This document shows, piece by piece, positions 34,235-44,182 of a DNA stretch of 64,000 bases. A program made the position numbers and the translations under genes. Below the pieces are notes generated by a model. It worked only from the letters and a program-made list of their open reading frames with translations. It did no database searches and was not told the DNA's origin. Numbering within the stretch: position 1 is the stretch's first letter; every line of letters begins with the position of its first letter. The DNA lies in the NCBI GenBank assembly GCA_002011235.1, contig MTMO01000001.1, forward strand, positions 1 through 64,000, written 5' to 3'. Source of the DNA: Archaeoglobus sp. JdFR-27. Lineage in GTDB: Archaea; Halobacteriota; Archaeoglobi; Archaeoglobales; Archaeoglobaceae.

Positions 34235-36557
34235 TGAACCACCCCCATATTTTACATACTGCCGAATGAAGGATGCTGTAAACTCTACCTTCCTTCAAAA
34301 GCTCTCCAAATTCCCACCAACCCTTAAGCTGCAAACATTTCTGGATAATAACTTTCTCTTCTTCTTCAGAAAGTTCAACATGATCTCTTTTCAAGAAATA
34401 GTACCTAACCACCGGCCTAACAACATCCGACACGTATTCGTAGAGGCTTATACCCTCTATGTATTTCTCCATTCTGGAAACATCTATCGCCGATAACTTA
34501 GGCTTCCTCACGTCATAATCCCTTTCAAGGGTACCGAGCAGCATAGAAGCGGTTTCTCCATCTAAATCCCTGAGCTCGTCCGACAAATATTCAACGAGTC
34601 TTTTTATGAAGTTCGAGTTAAGGATCTCTAATCTTTCTTTAAGTCGTTCGACCAAAGCCCTTACCACGACAACCGTATATTCCCCCGAGATTTCATTTCT
34701 TTGAGGGGTTATATGCAGAGGGATAAAGCTATTTTTCCTCCAGAACCTTAGAAGCTCAGGCGATACTCCAAATCCAGAGCCGACCCACTCATATCCTTCT
34801 TTTTCAGCCCACTCCACAAGCTTTCTTAAAGCGAAGCTTCCTATACCCATGTCCATTACATCCGGATGGGTTGCTATTCTTACAACCCTCAGACCGAGGG
34901 TTTGTGGAAAGTTCGCATCAACGTGGTGTTTTACTATAATATCAGGGATTATCTGACCTTTTGGCTTGTAACCCCGCATCATCTCCGAAATAAGATCATC
35001 GTTAATACCACCTTCGATTGCTACATGTAAAGAACAAACTGTCTTTCCATTCGCTGAAACCCTGAAAGCAAGATGGTTAGGCATATCGAAGAGGATAACA
35101 AGATCGGAGGGTCTGTTTCGATAGTGGGCTAGGATATAAATCCCGAAAAATTCGCTTAGAAGTTCTTCGTTTTCAATAAATTCGTCCTTGTCTAATAGCT
35201 CAAAGCTTAGATTTCCAGCTGTGATACACTCGATGTCATTTTCACCCAGATTTACAGGTTTTGAGTCAAGAAGTAGGGTTCTGTAAAGCCATTTCTCAAC
35301 GGGATCGCCTTTTCCATACCTGATTGGCTCTTCCAGTGAAATCCTTTCAATTTCAACATTTTCATCTTTCTCAAGCCTTCGGAGAAATCTGACACTGAAA
35401 CTCCTGCCTGAGCCTTCATACCCATGGATAGTTGAGGAAAAAATGGCATATCTGACTCCTTCTATGATCTTGAAGAGGGTCGAAACATCGATGGATGCGG
35501 CTTCATCAACTATCACGATATCGGAGTTCCTTGCCTCCAGAATGGCTCTTCTGGGGACAACGTATTCAATCCTTAGATGTCTCCCTGTTACGACCGTGAT
35601 AAGTCCGTTACTTTCTTTAAATTTACAATCACTGAAACCTTGCCTGGTTAACGCCAGTCTCAGAAATCTAAAGTAAGTTTGAACGGATTGAGGAGATTGG
35701 GCAACGAGCATAACCCTGATTGGCCTTTTAAGAACTCTCTGCATCCTTGAAATGAGAAATGGTGTTAGAATCCCAAGTATGGCTGTCTTACCTCTCCCCC
35801 TGTCGGCAGTGATGACAGCTACCTTGTTCTCCCTCTGCCTGTCAAAAAAGGTTTCAAATCTCCTTAGCACTTCAATCTGGTCTTGGGTTGCACAAAGCTT
35901 GTAAAGCTTCCTCTTGATTTGCCCTCCCGAAGGAATCTCTATTTCGGCTGATTTTTCATAGCTAGATTCCTCAAACTCTTTTAAAAGCTTTGAAGAATCG
36001 AGATCGTAGATTATTATTCCTTTCACGTTTTCTGTATGCCTAATAAATCTTCTATAAAATCGAGGAACTATATTCTCTTTAGAATATGGCTCACTTACAA
36101 GCTCCTCATGCCACTTGCTTAACTTTATCTCCCATTCTTCAATTGGTGGGGACAGAATGAGGATCATACCACCCTCTTTTACGGTTTCAATGATTATACC
36201 AAGATCATTGGGATTGAAACCCTCGGTGAGATCAAGAATTAGTGAGCCATACGTCTCTCCTAAAACCCTTTCTGAGTCCTTAAAATGAAATTTTCTTGGA
36301 TTGAACTGACTAAAGTTCCTAGTACCTTCAACCATCTCTAAGAACTTAGTTCTGCCAACAAGGAGCAATCCTTCAAAATTCTTTTCCCCTTTCAAAACCT
36401 TGTAACTTTGGAAATACACTTCGAAGATGTCTTCTGCTATTTTGAGCATGTCTCTGTCAAGCTCTTTCTTGCAAAGGAAGACAACAAATCTGTGATGATT
36501 CGATATCGATCTCTCTGTTGCATTTATCACCTGATGTATTAGCTCCTTGAGGGGCAT
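34200..36557 (-). CDS. tmcA: tRNA(Met) cytidine acetyltransferase TmcA
   Basis: 785 residues. It acetylates cytidine in RNA (ac4C; tRNA wobble position or, in hyperthermophiles, many rRNA and tRNA sites) using acetyl-CoA and ATP. Domain order: N-terminal DUF1726-like domain, RNA-helicase-like module with Walker A TADRGRGKTAILG (about 253-265) and DEAA box IVIVDEAASID, GNAT domain with RIATHPDVMDMGIGSFALRKL, and a tRNA-binding tail. The last residues are a threefold FNE repeat produced by a 12-bp DNA repeat. Head of a unit with the ASCH and radical SAM genes. Confidence 0.95.
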   Translation of the reverse strand: MPLKELIHQVINATERSISNHHRFVVFLCKKELDRDMLKIAEDIFEVYFQSYKVLKGEKNFEGLLLVGRTKFLEMVEGTRNFSQFNPRKFHFKDSERVLGETYGSLILDLTEGFNPNDLGIIIETVKEGGMILILSPPIEEWEIKLSKWHEELVSEPYSKENIVPRFYRRFIRHTENVKGIIIYDLDSSKLLKEFEESSYEKSAEIEIPSGGQIKRKLYKLCATQDQIEVLRRFETFFDRQRENKVAVITADRGRGKTAILGILTPFLISRMQRVLKRPIRVMLVAQSPQSVQTYFRFLRLALTRQGFSDCKFKESNGLITVVTGRHLRIEYVVPRRAILEARNSDIVIVDEAASIDVSTLFKIIEGVRYAIFSSTIHGYEGSGRSFSVRFLRRLEKDENVEIERISLEEPIRYGKGDPVEKWLYRTLLLDSKPVNLGENDIECITAGNLSFELLDKDEFIENEELLSEFFGIYILAHYRNRPSDLVILFDMPNHLAFRVSANGKTVCSLHVAIEGGINDDLISEMMRGYKPKGQIIPDIIVKHHVDANFPQTLGLRVVRIATHPDVMDMGIGSFALRKLVEWAEKEGYEWVGSGFGVSPELLRFWRKNSFIPLHITPQRNEISGEYTVVVVRALVERLKERLEILNSNFIKRLVEYLSDELRDLDGETASMLLGTLERDYDVRKPKLSAIDVSRMEKYIEGISLYEYVSDVVRPVVRYYFLKRDHVELSEEEEKVIIQKCLQLKGWWEFGELLKEGRVYSILHSAVCKIWGWFNERFNEGFNER
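34206..34241. repeat. Threefold 12-bp tandem repeat at the tmcA/ASCH junction
   Basis: Units 34206-34217, 34218-34229 and 34230-34241 share TTCATTGAACC plus one variable base. On the minus strand one frame encodes the FNE repeats ending TmcA, and another frame gives the successive ATGs of the ASCH gene. Confidence 0.9.
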
Positions 36558-36885
36558 TCAGTTCACATTTGAGGGGATTGAAATAAACTTTTTTGTTTGA
36601 AATGTTTGGATGATCGATTGTCAATAAAATCAAGATGTACCTTCACAAACCTCGAGTATGAAGCCGAGTAAATACATATGGCTAACTAAAAATTAGATAA
36701 AACTTTTAGAAAAAGTTTAACCAATTTTCTCAGATCATCTCTCATCCACGCATCAAAATTTCCAACAGAATTGTTAGACAAATACGCTAAAAAATAGAGA
36801 CATCTTTGAACCAAAAGAAGTGGGAAAAACTACTAATCAAGATATTTCACCGAAAAAATTTTAAATAAAAGGATGAAGTAAGGTT
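36558..36885. other. Divergent gap between tmcA and the GNAT gene
   Basis: 328 AT-rich bases with no gene. At its right edge TTTTAAATA (36859-36867) is placed about 25 bases before the GTG start of the acetyltransferase gene. No other structure noticed. Confidence 0.45.
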
Positions 36886-37320
36886 GTGGAAATCTCTATC
36901 CACTTGCGCGAAATGGAGGATGATGAGGTTGAAGAGATAATCGACCTCGAGTATGAGATCCTTGGCCTCAGCGTTTTTGTTGACATATCCACCAAACCTT
37001 ACCACAAGAAGGTTTTTGTAGCCGAAAGTGATGGGGAGATTGTTGGGGCTGCTGTTGTTTTCTGGAATGACGAATTCAGGCTGGGATCGATCGTTGTAAA
37101 AGAGGAGTTTAGAAGGCAGGGAATAGGAAAAGCTCTGATAAAGAGAAGTATTGAGTTTGCAAAGGAAAAGAACTTCAATAGTGTTTGGCTGGAGGTTTCG
37201 GTGGAGCAGAGCAACCTCGTTTCCTACTACAAGTCACTAGGTTTCAGAATCCACGATGTGATAAAACATTTTTACGGAATAGGTAAGCACGCTTACAGCA
37301 TGGTTTACAGGATGGGTTAA
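36886..37320 (+). CDS. GNAT-family N-acetyltransferase
   Basis: 144 residues, RimI-like. The acetyl-CoA loop is VVKEEFRRQGIGKALIKRS (in parts EEFRRQGIGKAL, residues about 70-84), and the C-terminal YYKSLGFRIHDVIKHFYG is typical. Possible substrate: protein N-termini (Ard1-like) or a small molecule. GTG start; the TATA-like element lies about 25 bases upstream, suggesting a leaderless message. Confidence 0.85.
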   Translation: MEISIHLREMEDDEVEEIIDLEYEILGLSVFVDISTKPYHKKVFVAESDGEIVGAAVVFWNDEFRLGSIVVKEEFRRQGIGKALIKRSIEFAKEKNFNSVWLEVSVEQSNLVSYYKSLGFRIHDVIKHFYGIGKHAYSMVYRMG

Positions 37321-37420
37321 TTTTAACAACAATCAAGCCCGATTTTGAACTCAAAATAGGAAAATCCCGTCTTCATCATTTATAATAGCATAAATTTTAT
37401 CTTCTATCATATATTTTTGA

Positions 37421-40400
37421 ATAATAGACGATAAAGCAGTATCTCCCGTGGTAGGATTCATTCTGATTGTTTTAATCACCATAATGTTCATCGGGTTAGT
37501 TCAGTCAGTCATGCTCCCGCAGTGGAATAAAGCAATAGAGGTTGAGCATTCAGAAAGAATGAGTTACGATGTTGCTAAGATGAGAGAAGCTGTAACTCTT
37601 TCAGCAATCTCAGGCAAGGGAAGTATGGTATCGCTTAAGGCAGGAATTAGCTATCCAGATAGGCCATTTCTCATCTCTCCCAAGTTTGCCTCTGCAACCA
37701 TCTCTGCAGAAGAACTTTCAATTTCTGTAAAAAGTGACCAAATTAACTTCAAAGAGAGAACCCGTGCAATAATTATATCTCCAAATTATTACTATTCCTT
37801 AAAACCTAGATTTACATTCGAGCATACAGCAGCTTTCAGAAGCTACGAAAACCAACTCGTAGTGATTTCAGATCAATCTTCATTCCAGAAATCTTCCGTG
37901 AACGTTTACCTAATAAACACCACATTTGATACTATTGCAGTTACGCAACCTGTTAACACAATATTCAAGCCTGTATCCTATGGTGGGAGAGTCTTCGTGG
38001 ATGATGCGTGGATTAACTTCACAACAACGAACCCTGAATACTGGAATGAAACTCTAAGCAAGATTTCTGACGAATGGACAATTATCAGAGATAGCAACAC
38101 AATCAGTGTGAATGTGAAGAACGTTTACCTAAGCATGAGCTACCTTATCGCTCAGGTGTCAACCGCCGGAAGTGCAGAGATTAATGTAACTTTGCAGCCT
38201 TATGATATAAGAAGAGTTGGTACTGCAAACTATATCCTTACCGTTGGAGAAGCTGAAGAATTCTCAGCCATGGTTGTAGACGAATTCGGTAACCCGGTTC
38301 CGAATGTTTATGTTGAATTTGATGCCAGTGGAGGAGCTCTGGACAAATCGAATTCGACAACCGATGATGGTGGCATGGTTTCCGTGTTTTTTACAGGAGT
38401 AACGACTACAAACTCCGGATATGTTAGGTTTTCCTGCCCAGATTGCACTAACATTTCTTCAATTCAGTACTCTCTCTCGATAACAGAACCAGAAACCTCC
38501 GGAGCCTATAGAATAAACTGGGAAAAAGATGAATACATCGCGGCCGGTAGTGAAGGGCAAACTACAGAAATCGAAATGAGAGCGAACACAACTCCAAAGG
38601 CTATTTATGCAACCGTTGAATTTGTCACCGATAACCCCAATGCAGTCTTTAATCCCCGACAGACCCTTACAGATTCGGCTGGGAACGCTACAACAACCCT
38701 GCAAATAACCCCTCAGCCAGACTGGGATTGGCTTACAATAATAGGGGCTTTTGCAACCACTCTTGCCTCCGGAGACATGGCCGTAGTAAAGTTTTATCTC
38801 ACAAAAATCTGGGTTGTAGACATCTATGAGGACTTCATCAATGGAATCTTCCAGAACACCCAGCTGATAGGAAGTCCTGGACAAGATAGCCAAGTTATAC
38901 TTGAACAAAACACCGCAAACTGGCTTAGCGGATGGAGTTTTAGATTGCCAATTACAGTTTCAAGCAGTTCAGATCTTTTTTCATACCAAGTCCTCGTTAC
39001 AATTGATACAGCTTCTCTAATCTCTGCAGGTAAAATGAGATCTGATTGTGGAGATATAAGATTTACACAGTCTGATGGTACGTCAAAACTCAATTACTGG
39101 ATTGAAAGCGGATGCAACTCCGGAGCGACGAGAATATGGGTAAAGACAGATCTTATCTCAGGAAATAACCTGATTTACATGTATTATGGAAATGAATACG
39201 CTACTCCTGAGAGTTCACTCTCCACTACATTTGATACAGTCGGAGAAACGGGAGTTGTTTCAGTTGGAGGGAGCGAGACTACGGTAAATCTTGCAAATAC
39301 TTATACAGACCCAGTAGTTCTTGCGGTTCCGAGGCTTGTACAGGAGATATATAGAAGTGGCACCCCCTCTGCCCAGCACCACCTGATAACGGAGGTCTCA
39401 AACACCCACTTCAGAATTAAGCAAGTTGAGTTACCCAGTGGTGGAGAGGGAACGATTGATTCAACTCAGATTTCATACATCGTATTGGAGAAGGGAGTTT
39501 ATTATATCGGCACAAATTTACTTGCCGAGATCGACACGGTAACAGCGAGGGGCTGGTATAATACATCAATCTCCAAACCCCCTTCCCATCAGCCCCAGCA
39601 ATCCTTGCAGACATTCAGGAACCAGGAAGTATAGGGGCAAATATTTACGAGGATACCTACACAAGAATAGACTTACCAGGAACAACAAGCTTCCTGCCCC
39701 AGATTGAAGAAGACGATAATTCAAACCCGTCAAACGGTTTGACTGCATTAACAGCCTATGCAGCCATCGAACAAGGGATTGATAGCGTTAATGGGTTAGA
39801 AGCTAGAAAAACGAGCGACTCGATCACCGATGACTTCACAGAAATAAGTTTCACCAATTCCTATTCATCTGCCCCGGTAGTTATGGCCCAGGTCGATAGT
39901 GAGGATGGCTGGAACTCATTTTATGCAGTTACAAGAGATGTAACCTCCATAAACTTTGAACTTGCTGGAGAAGAACCCGCCTCTTAGAACGGAGCACACA
40001 CAACAGAAGAATTCAGTTGGATTTCTGTACCTCAAGGAGTTATTTATGGCAGAAAGTACACCTCTCCTGAACCTTTAGTAATTCTTGGAAGCAAAGAATC
40101 CGTCCAATATATTTCTCCAGGATACTACTCGTCTTACGTCAAAGATCTAACCACTAACTCAACGATTAAGAACTTTCTATGGAATAGAGGTATTACATCG
40201 TCCACAGAAATGGAGTTTTACATAAGAGCCTAATTTACATAAGAGCCTAAAATACATCCTTTAATAAGACTTCTTTATTCCCAGCCTGGGTTTATATAGG
40301 AAGAGCATCCGATGGCTCGAGCTTTGATTTCTCAAACCAGAGTATAGTTGGAAGATATGTGCAATGGAAAGCTTTGCTTTCAACCACTGATCCTGTAAAA

Positions 40401-40460
40401 ACACCGTTACTCGATGAAGTTACTGTAGGATATAAACAATTAGCTAAGTTTTTTCGTTGA
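37421..40460 (+). pseudogene. Decaying gene for a large pilin-like surface protein (Ig-like and DUF2341 domains)
   Basis: The longest intact stretch is 37448-39634 (728 codons). It opens with DDKAVSPVVGFILIVLI, a class III prepilin-type signal, whose leader lies in another frame (TTG-AAT-AAT-AGA at 37417) so the 5' end is frameshifted or the start is unusual. Residues about 250-340 resemble a Big_1/Ig-like domain and residues about 495-590 a DUF2341 domain (GWSFRLPITVSSSS). Then a 1-base shift in a C-run near 39578-39582 moves the reading frame. The continuation meets TAG at 39985-39987, TAA at 40231-40233 and a 17-bp tandem duplication (40217-40233, 40234-40250). After each, surface-protein sequence resumes, ending VGRYVQWKALLS and a stop at 40458-40460. 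Confidence 0.75.
40217..40250. repeat. 17-bp perfect tandem duplication
   Basis: TTTACATAAGAGCCTAA at 40217-40233 is repeated without change at 40234-40250. Seventeen is not a multiple of three, and the protein frame before and after differs by exactly this shift, so the duplication is a frameshift mutation in the surface gene. Confidence 0.9.
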
Positions 40461-40522
40461 GATTAGATAGTAAAATGTAGTTCCCAAAATATTATATAGT
40501 AAAGCATACCTATCCCTAATAG

Positions 40523-41485
40523 ATGCAAACAGGGATACTAAACTCAGTACTAAAGATATTGAGCAAAGCTGGCTATGTTGTTACAGACTTAGTTGAAACT
40601 AAGCCAAGATGCTTTGATATAGTCGCGAAAAAGGAAGATAACATTTTTCTAATAAAAATCTTGTACAATGTTGATTCTTTAAAAGGAGATATGGCAGAGG
40701 AGATGAAAAAAGTTGCAAAGCTCCTCAACGCCACACCTCTCATCGTTGGTGAAAAATTCAAATTTGACTTCCTTGAAAGAGGTGTTGTTTACAACAGATA
40801 CGGTTTGCCTGTGATCAATACCGCAAGCTTTTACGATTTCGTAATAGAGAACATCCCACCAATGGTTTATTCTGCTCCAGGAGGGTACTATGTAAAGCTT
40901 GACAGCGAAAGAATTCGTCTTGCAAGAGAGGAGCTTGGAATATCACTGGGAGAGATGGCGAAGTATCTTGGAGTTTCCAGAAGAGCTGTAAAGAAATATG
41001 AGGAGGGGATAGATACATCCGTTGACAACGCGTTAAAGCTCGAAGATCTGCTCGGCACATATATTATAAAGGCAATAGATCTAAAGAATTTCGTTAAAGA
41101 AACAAAGGAATTCGAGGAAAATCCTGAAAAGTTCAAGCTCAGTGAGAAAGAAGCTGAAATTATAGAACAGCTCAGAGTTCTCGGAATAAAAGTATATCCA
41201 ATAAAGCATGCTCCCTTTGATGTTGTAACGAAGCCAGACGAGAAAGACAACGATACAGTTCTGACAGGCTTGAAACAGGTGAGAGAAATCGAGAAGAGGG
41301 TAAGAGTTCTTGGAAAGATATCAGAGGTATTATCAACCAAAGCGGCCTATATTGTAGAAAAGAAGGTTAATCAATGCTCTGACGTTGTAGTTTTCCTCAT
41401 GAAAGAGGATCTTGACTGTATTGTCTCTGCTAAAGATTTTATTTCATTCTTAAATGAAAAAAGGCTGACCGAAAAAGATATATAG
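40523..41485 (+). CDS. XRE-type regulator with nuclease-like N-terminal domain (COG1395)
   Basis: 320 residues. Residues 1-110 resemble a restriction-endonuclease-like fold (RCFDIVAKKEDNIFLIKI, in parts FDIVAKKEDNIFLIKI), a conserved non-catalytic feature in this archaeal family. Residues about 128-185 are a Cro/C1 helix-turn-helix (RLAREELGISLGEMAKYLG). The C-terminal half is a separate alpha/beta domain. ATTATATAG (about 40490-40498) is 25-30 bases before the ATG. It lies 52 bases upstream of the thermosome gene on the same strand, and is a candidate regulator of it. Confidence 0.85.
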   Translation: MQTGILNSVLKILSKAGYVVTDLVETKPRCFDIVAKKEDNIFLIKILYNVDSLKGDMAEEMKKVAKLLNATPLIVGEKFKFDFLERGVVYNRYGLPVINTASFYDFVIENIPPMVYSAPGGYYVKLDSERIRLAREELGISLGEMAKYLGVSRRAVKKYEEGIDTSVDNALKLEDLLGTYIIKAIDLKNFVKETKEFEENPEKFKLSEKEAEIIEQLRVLGIKVYPIKHAPFDVVTKPDEKDNDTVLTGLKQVREIEKRVRVLGKISEVLSTKAAYIVEKKVNQCSDVVVFLMKEDLDCIVSAKDFISFLNEKRLTEKDI

Positions 41486-41537
41486 AACTACTATACCATC
41501 TATTTTCAGAAATTTGTAAGAATAAGGGGGTGTTTAA

Positions 41538-43181
41538 ATGGCCACACTGCAAGGACAGCCGGTTTTGATATTGAAGGAAGGAACTCAGAGGACAGTTGGA
41601 AGAGATGCCCAGAGACTGAACATAATGGCAGCAAAGGTGATTGCCGAAGCTGTCAAAAGCACTCTCGGACCAAAAGGAATGGATAAGATGCTTGTTGACA
41701 GCCTAGGAGATGTTGTAATCACGAATGATGGAGTTACAATTCTAAAGGAGATGGATGTCGAACATCCTGCTGCAAAAATGATAATAGAGGTTGCAAAAAC
41801 GCAAGAGAATGAAGTAGGAGATGGAACCACAACTGCAGTTGTTATCGCAGGAGAGCTTCTCAAGAAGGCGGAAGATCTCCTCGACCAAGACATCCATCCG
41901 ACCGTTATAGCCAGGGGGTTCAGACTTGCCGCAGCAAAAGCAGTGGAGATTCTAGAAGAAATGGCAACGAAGATAGATGTAGAGGATGAAGAAAAACTCA
42001 AGAAGATCGCCGCAACAGCAATCACAGGCAAACATGCTGAGTATGCAGTAGAATATCTGGCAGATCTGGTTGTAAAGACGATAAAGCTGATCGCTGAGAA
42101 GACCGATGAGGGATACAAAGTTGACATTGACAACGTGAAACTGGAGAAGAGGCAGGGTGGAGGAATCGAAGACACTCAGCTTGTGCAGGGTATTGTGATC
42201 GACAAGGAGATCGTGCACCCAACGATGCCGAAGAGGATCAAAGATGCTAAGATTGCCGTATTGAAGGCTGCTCTGGAAGTTAAAGAGACTGAGACCGATG
42301 CAGAGATAAGGATAACCGATCCAGAGATGCTGCAGAAGTTCATCGAGCAAGAAGAGAAGATGCTCAAAGACATGGTCGATACACTTGTAAACGCAGGAGC
42401 AAACGTTGTCTTCTGCCAGAAGGGAATCGATGATCTCGCACAATACTACCTCTCGAAGGCTGGTGTACTTGCCGTAAGGAGAGTTAGACAGAGTGATATC
42501 GAGAAGATTGCAAAAGCAACGGGCGCGAAGATCCTGACGGACTTGAGGGACGTCAAATCTGAAGATCTCGGCACAGCAGATCTCGTTGAAGAAAGAAAGA
42601 TCGGCGACGAGAAGATGGTGTTCATCGAAGGCTGCAAGAATCCAAAGGCAGTCTCGATATTGATTAGAGGTGGTACCGAGCACATCGTTGATGAGGTCGA
42701 GAGATCTATGCAGGATGCTCTCAAGGTTACGAAGGTTGCTGTTGAAAGTGGATACATCGTTGCTGGAGGAGGATCACCGGAGGCAGAGGTTAGTTTGAGA
42801 CTCAAGCAGTGGGCAACAACACTCGGTGGAAGAGAACAGCTTGCTGCCGAAGCATTTGCCAATGCTTTGGAGGTTGTACCAAGAGCTTTGGCCGAGAATG
42901 CTGGTTTGGATCCAATCGATATCCTTGTCGAGATCAGGAAGGCTCATGAGGAAGGTAAGAAGAGCTATGGCATTAATGTATTCAGTGGAAAAATCGAGGA
43001 TATGATGGAAAACGGAGTGCTTGAGCCTCTCAGAATCAAGAAACAGGCTATAAGCAGCGCAACAGACGTTGCAATAATGATCTTGAGAATCGATGATGTC
43101 ATAGCAGCCAAAGGAATGGAATCTGGTAAGGGTGGAGGAGGCGGAGAAGACTTTGAATCAGAGTCCTCCGATGAAGACTAA
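41538..43181 (+). CDS. ths: Thermosome subunit (group II chaperonin)
   Basis: 547 residues, ATP-driven protein folding in a double ring. Signatures: [47 protein letters not shown], and the C-terminal [15 protein letters not shown] with a Gly- then acid-rich tail ([16 protein letters not shown]). GGGGGTG lies 5-7 bases before the ATG. Alpha or beta identity cannot be told without a tree. A T-rich terminator-like stretch follows at about 43192-43205. Confidence 0.97.
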   Translation: MATLQGQPVLILKEGTQRTVGRDAQRLNIMAAKVIAEAVKSTLGPKGMDKMLVDSLGDVVITNDGVTILKEMDVEHPAAKMIIEVAKTQENEVGDGTTTAVVIAGELLKKAEDLLDQDIHPTVIARGFRLAAAKAVEILEEMATKIDVEDEEKLKKIAATAITGKHAEYAVEYLADLVVKTIKLIAEKTDEGYKVDIDNVKLEKRQGGGIEDTQLVQGIVIDKEIVHPTMPKRIKDAKIAVLKAALEVKETETDAEIRITDPEMLQKFIEQEEKMLKDMVDTLVNAGANVVFCQKGIDDLAQYYLSKAGVLAVRRVRQSDIEKIAKATGAKILTDLRDVKSEDLGTADLVEERKIGDEKMVFIEGCKNPKAVSILIRGGTEHIVDEVERSMQDALKVTKVAVESGYIVAGGGSPEAEVSLRLKQWATTLGGREQLAAEAFANALEVVPRALAENAGLDPIDILVEIRKAHEEGKKSYGINVFSGKIEDMMENGVLEPLRIKKQAISSATDVAIMILRIDDVIAAKGMESGKGGGGGEDFESESSDED

Positions 43182-43283
43182 AGAGAACTAAGATTTTCTT
43201 TTTTCTCCCCCTTTCATCTATTTTCGAGGATTCATATTTTATTCTTCAGGAATATTTAAATACCGGTGGTATAATTTTTAAAA

Positions 43284-43646
43284 ATGCCTCTGAAAAGGGC
43301 TTTCACCTTTGTGCTGTCAGTAATTATCCTCGGGATGGTTCTAGCAGGATGCTCATCCGATAGCGTTACCAATGGCAAAGACAAAATCTACCTTTTCTAC
43401 TCCCCCCAATGTCCCCACTGCGAGAACGTGATGCCGTATGTTAAGAACGTGAGCAAAAAAATGGACGTGGATTTCTGCCAGGTTGAAGAGATGAACGATG
43501 AATGCAAAGCGATTGCTAAAAAAATAGGACTTAAAGGTGTTCCAACCGCAGTATATCGAAAAGGAGGAGAGCTTAAGGTTTACGTCGGAGAGATAAAAGT
43601 AAAAAATCTGATGCTTAAAGTTCTCGGGGAAAAAGGATCGACATGA
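43284..43646 (+). CDS. Thioredoxin-like lipoprotein
   Basis: 120 residues. A signal helix ends in the lipobox LAGC (Cys23), so the protein is probably lipid-anchored outside the membrane. The thioredoxin fold carries the active site CPHC (Cys43, Cys46) in YSPQCPHCENV and the cis-Pro in KGVPTAVYRK. It overlaps the VKOR-like gene by 4 bases. Together they form a likely extracytoplasmic disulfide-forming or isomerising pair. Confidence 0.88.
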   Translation: MPLKRAFTFVLSVIILGMVLAGCSSDSVTNGKDKIYLFYSPQCPHCENVMPYVKNVSKKMDVDFCQVEEMNDECKAIAKKIGLKGVPTAVYRKGGELKVYVGEIKVKNLMLKVLGEKGST

Positions 43647-43675
43647 AAACCGACATGAAGTCTGACATGAAAGCA
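43640..43675. repeat. Threefold 12-bp repeat over the VKOR start codon
   Basis: GACATGAA-based units at 43640-43651, 43652-43663 and 43664-43675 place three in-frame ATGs at 43643, 43655 and 43667, so the VKOR-like gene has three equivalent starts. Bases 7-12 of the unit vary. Confidence 0.85.
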
Positions 43676-44023
43676 AAGAATTACAAAACAATAAAGATGG
43701 CTTTGATTGGAGTAGGGTTAATCGATTCCCTTTACCTTTTGATCACCACCTATCTCGACTTTTTATCAGAGATCTGTCCTCTAAATGGATGTGGCTCTTT
43801 GATTTACAACGGGATAAACATCCCTGCCCTTCTCGGTTTAATATGGTTTTCACTTTACAATTTTACAGGAAGATTTCTTAGAGTGTGGCAGATTCTGGGG
43901 GCTTTAGGGATAGTAATTCTATCAGCCATAGCTTTTTATACCTCTTATTTCTGCCCATACTGTTTTGTGGCATACCTCACTGGAATCTGTCTTATAGCAA
44001 TTGATTTCAGATCTATCGGCTAA
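43643..44023 (+). CDS. VKOR-family membrane thiol oxidoreductase
   Basis: 126 residues with four membrane helices. The loop cysteines C45 and C50 (CPLNGC) and the redox CPYC (C104, C107) near the last helix are the four VKOR cysteines. It passes electrons from a thioredoxin-like partner to a quinone, replacing DsbB. The partner is the lipoprotein encoded immediately upstream. The start is within a threefold 12-bp repeat, and any of three ATGs could be used. Confidence 0.88.
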   Translation: MKTDMKSDMKAKNYKTIKMALIGVGLIDSLYLLITTYLDFLSEICPLNGCGSLIYNGINIPALLGLIWFSLYNFTGRFLRVWQILGALGIVILSAIAFYTSYFCPYCFVAYLTGICLIAIDFRSIG

Positions 44024-44182
44024 TTTTTCCATCGACTCAGAAAACAAATGTTTTTAGGTTTCTATGTTTTTAGGTTTCTATCGAATACTCTTAGTTTGGA
44101 GGAGAAAGAGATTTTATACTAACTGAAGATCCAAACTAAACTGAATAAAAACAGAAATAAAGCAACTTAGTAAAAGCAAAAA

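Noticed and set aside
39985-39987. TAG in the surface gene as a pyrrolysine codon or readthrough site
   Set aside because: The same gene also carries frameshifts, a TAA and a 17-bp duplication, so decay is the simpler explanation; no pyl genes are in the window.
41585-42862. Several long minus-strand frames across the thermosome gene
   Set aside because: Shadow frames of the strongly biased thermosome coding sequence; Ser/Ile-rich translations with no domains.
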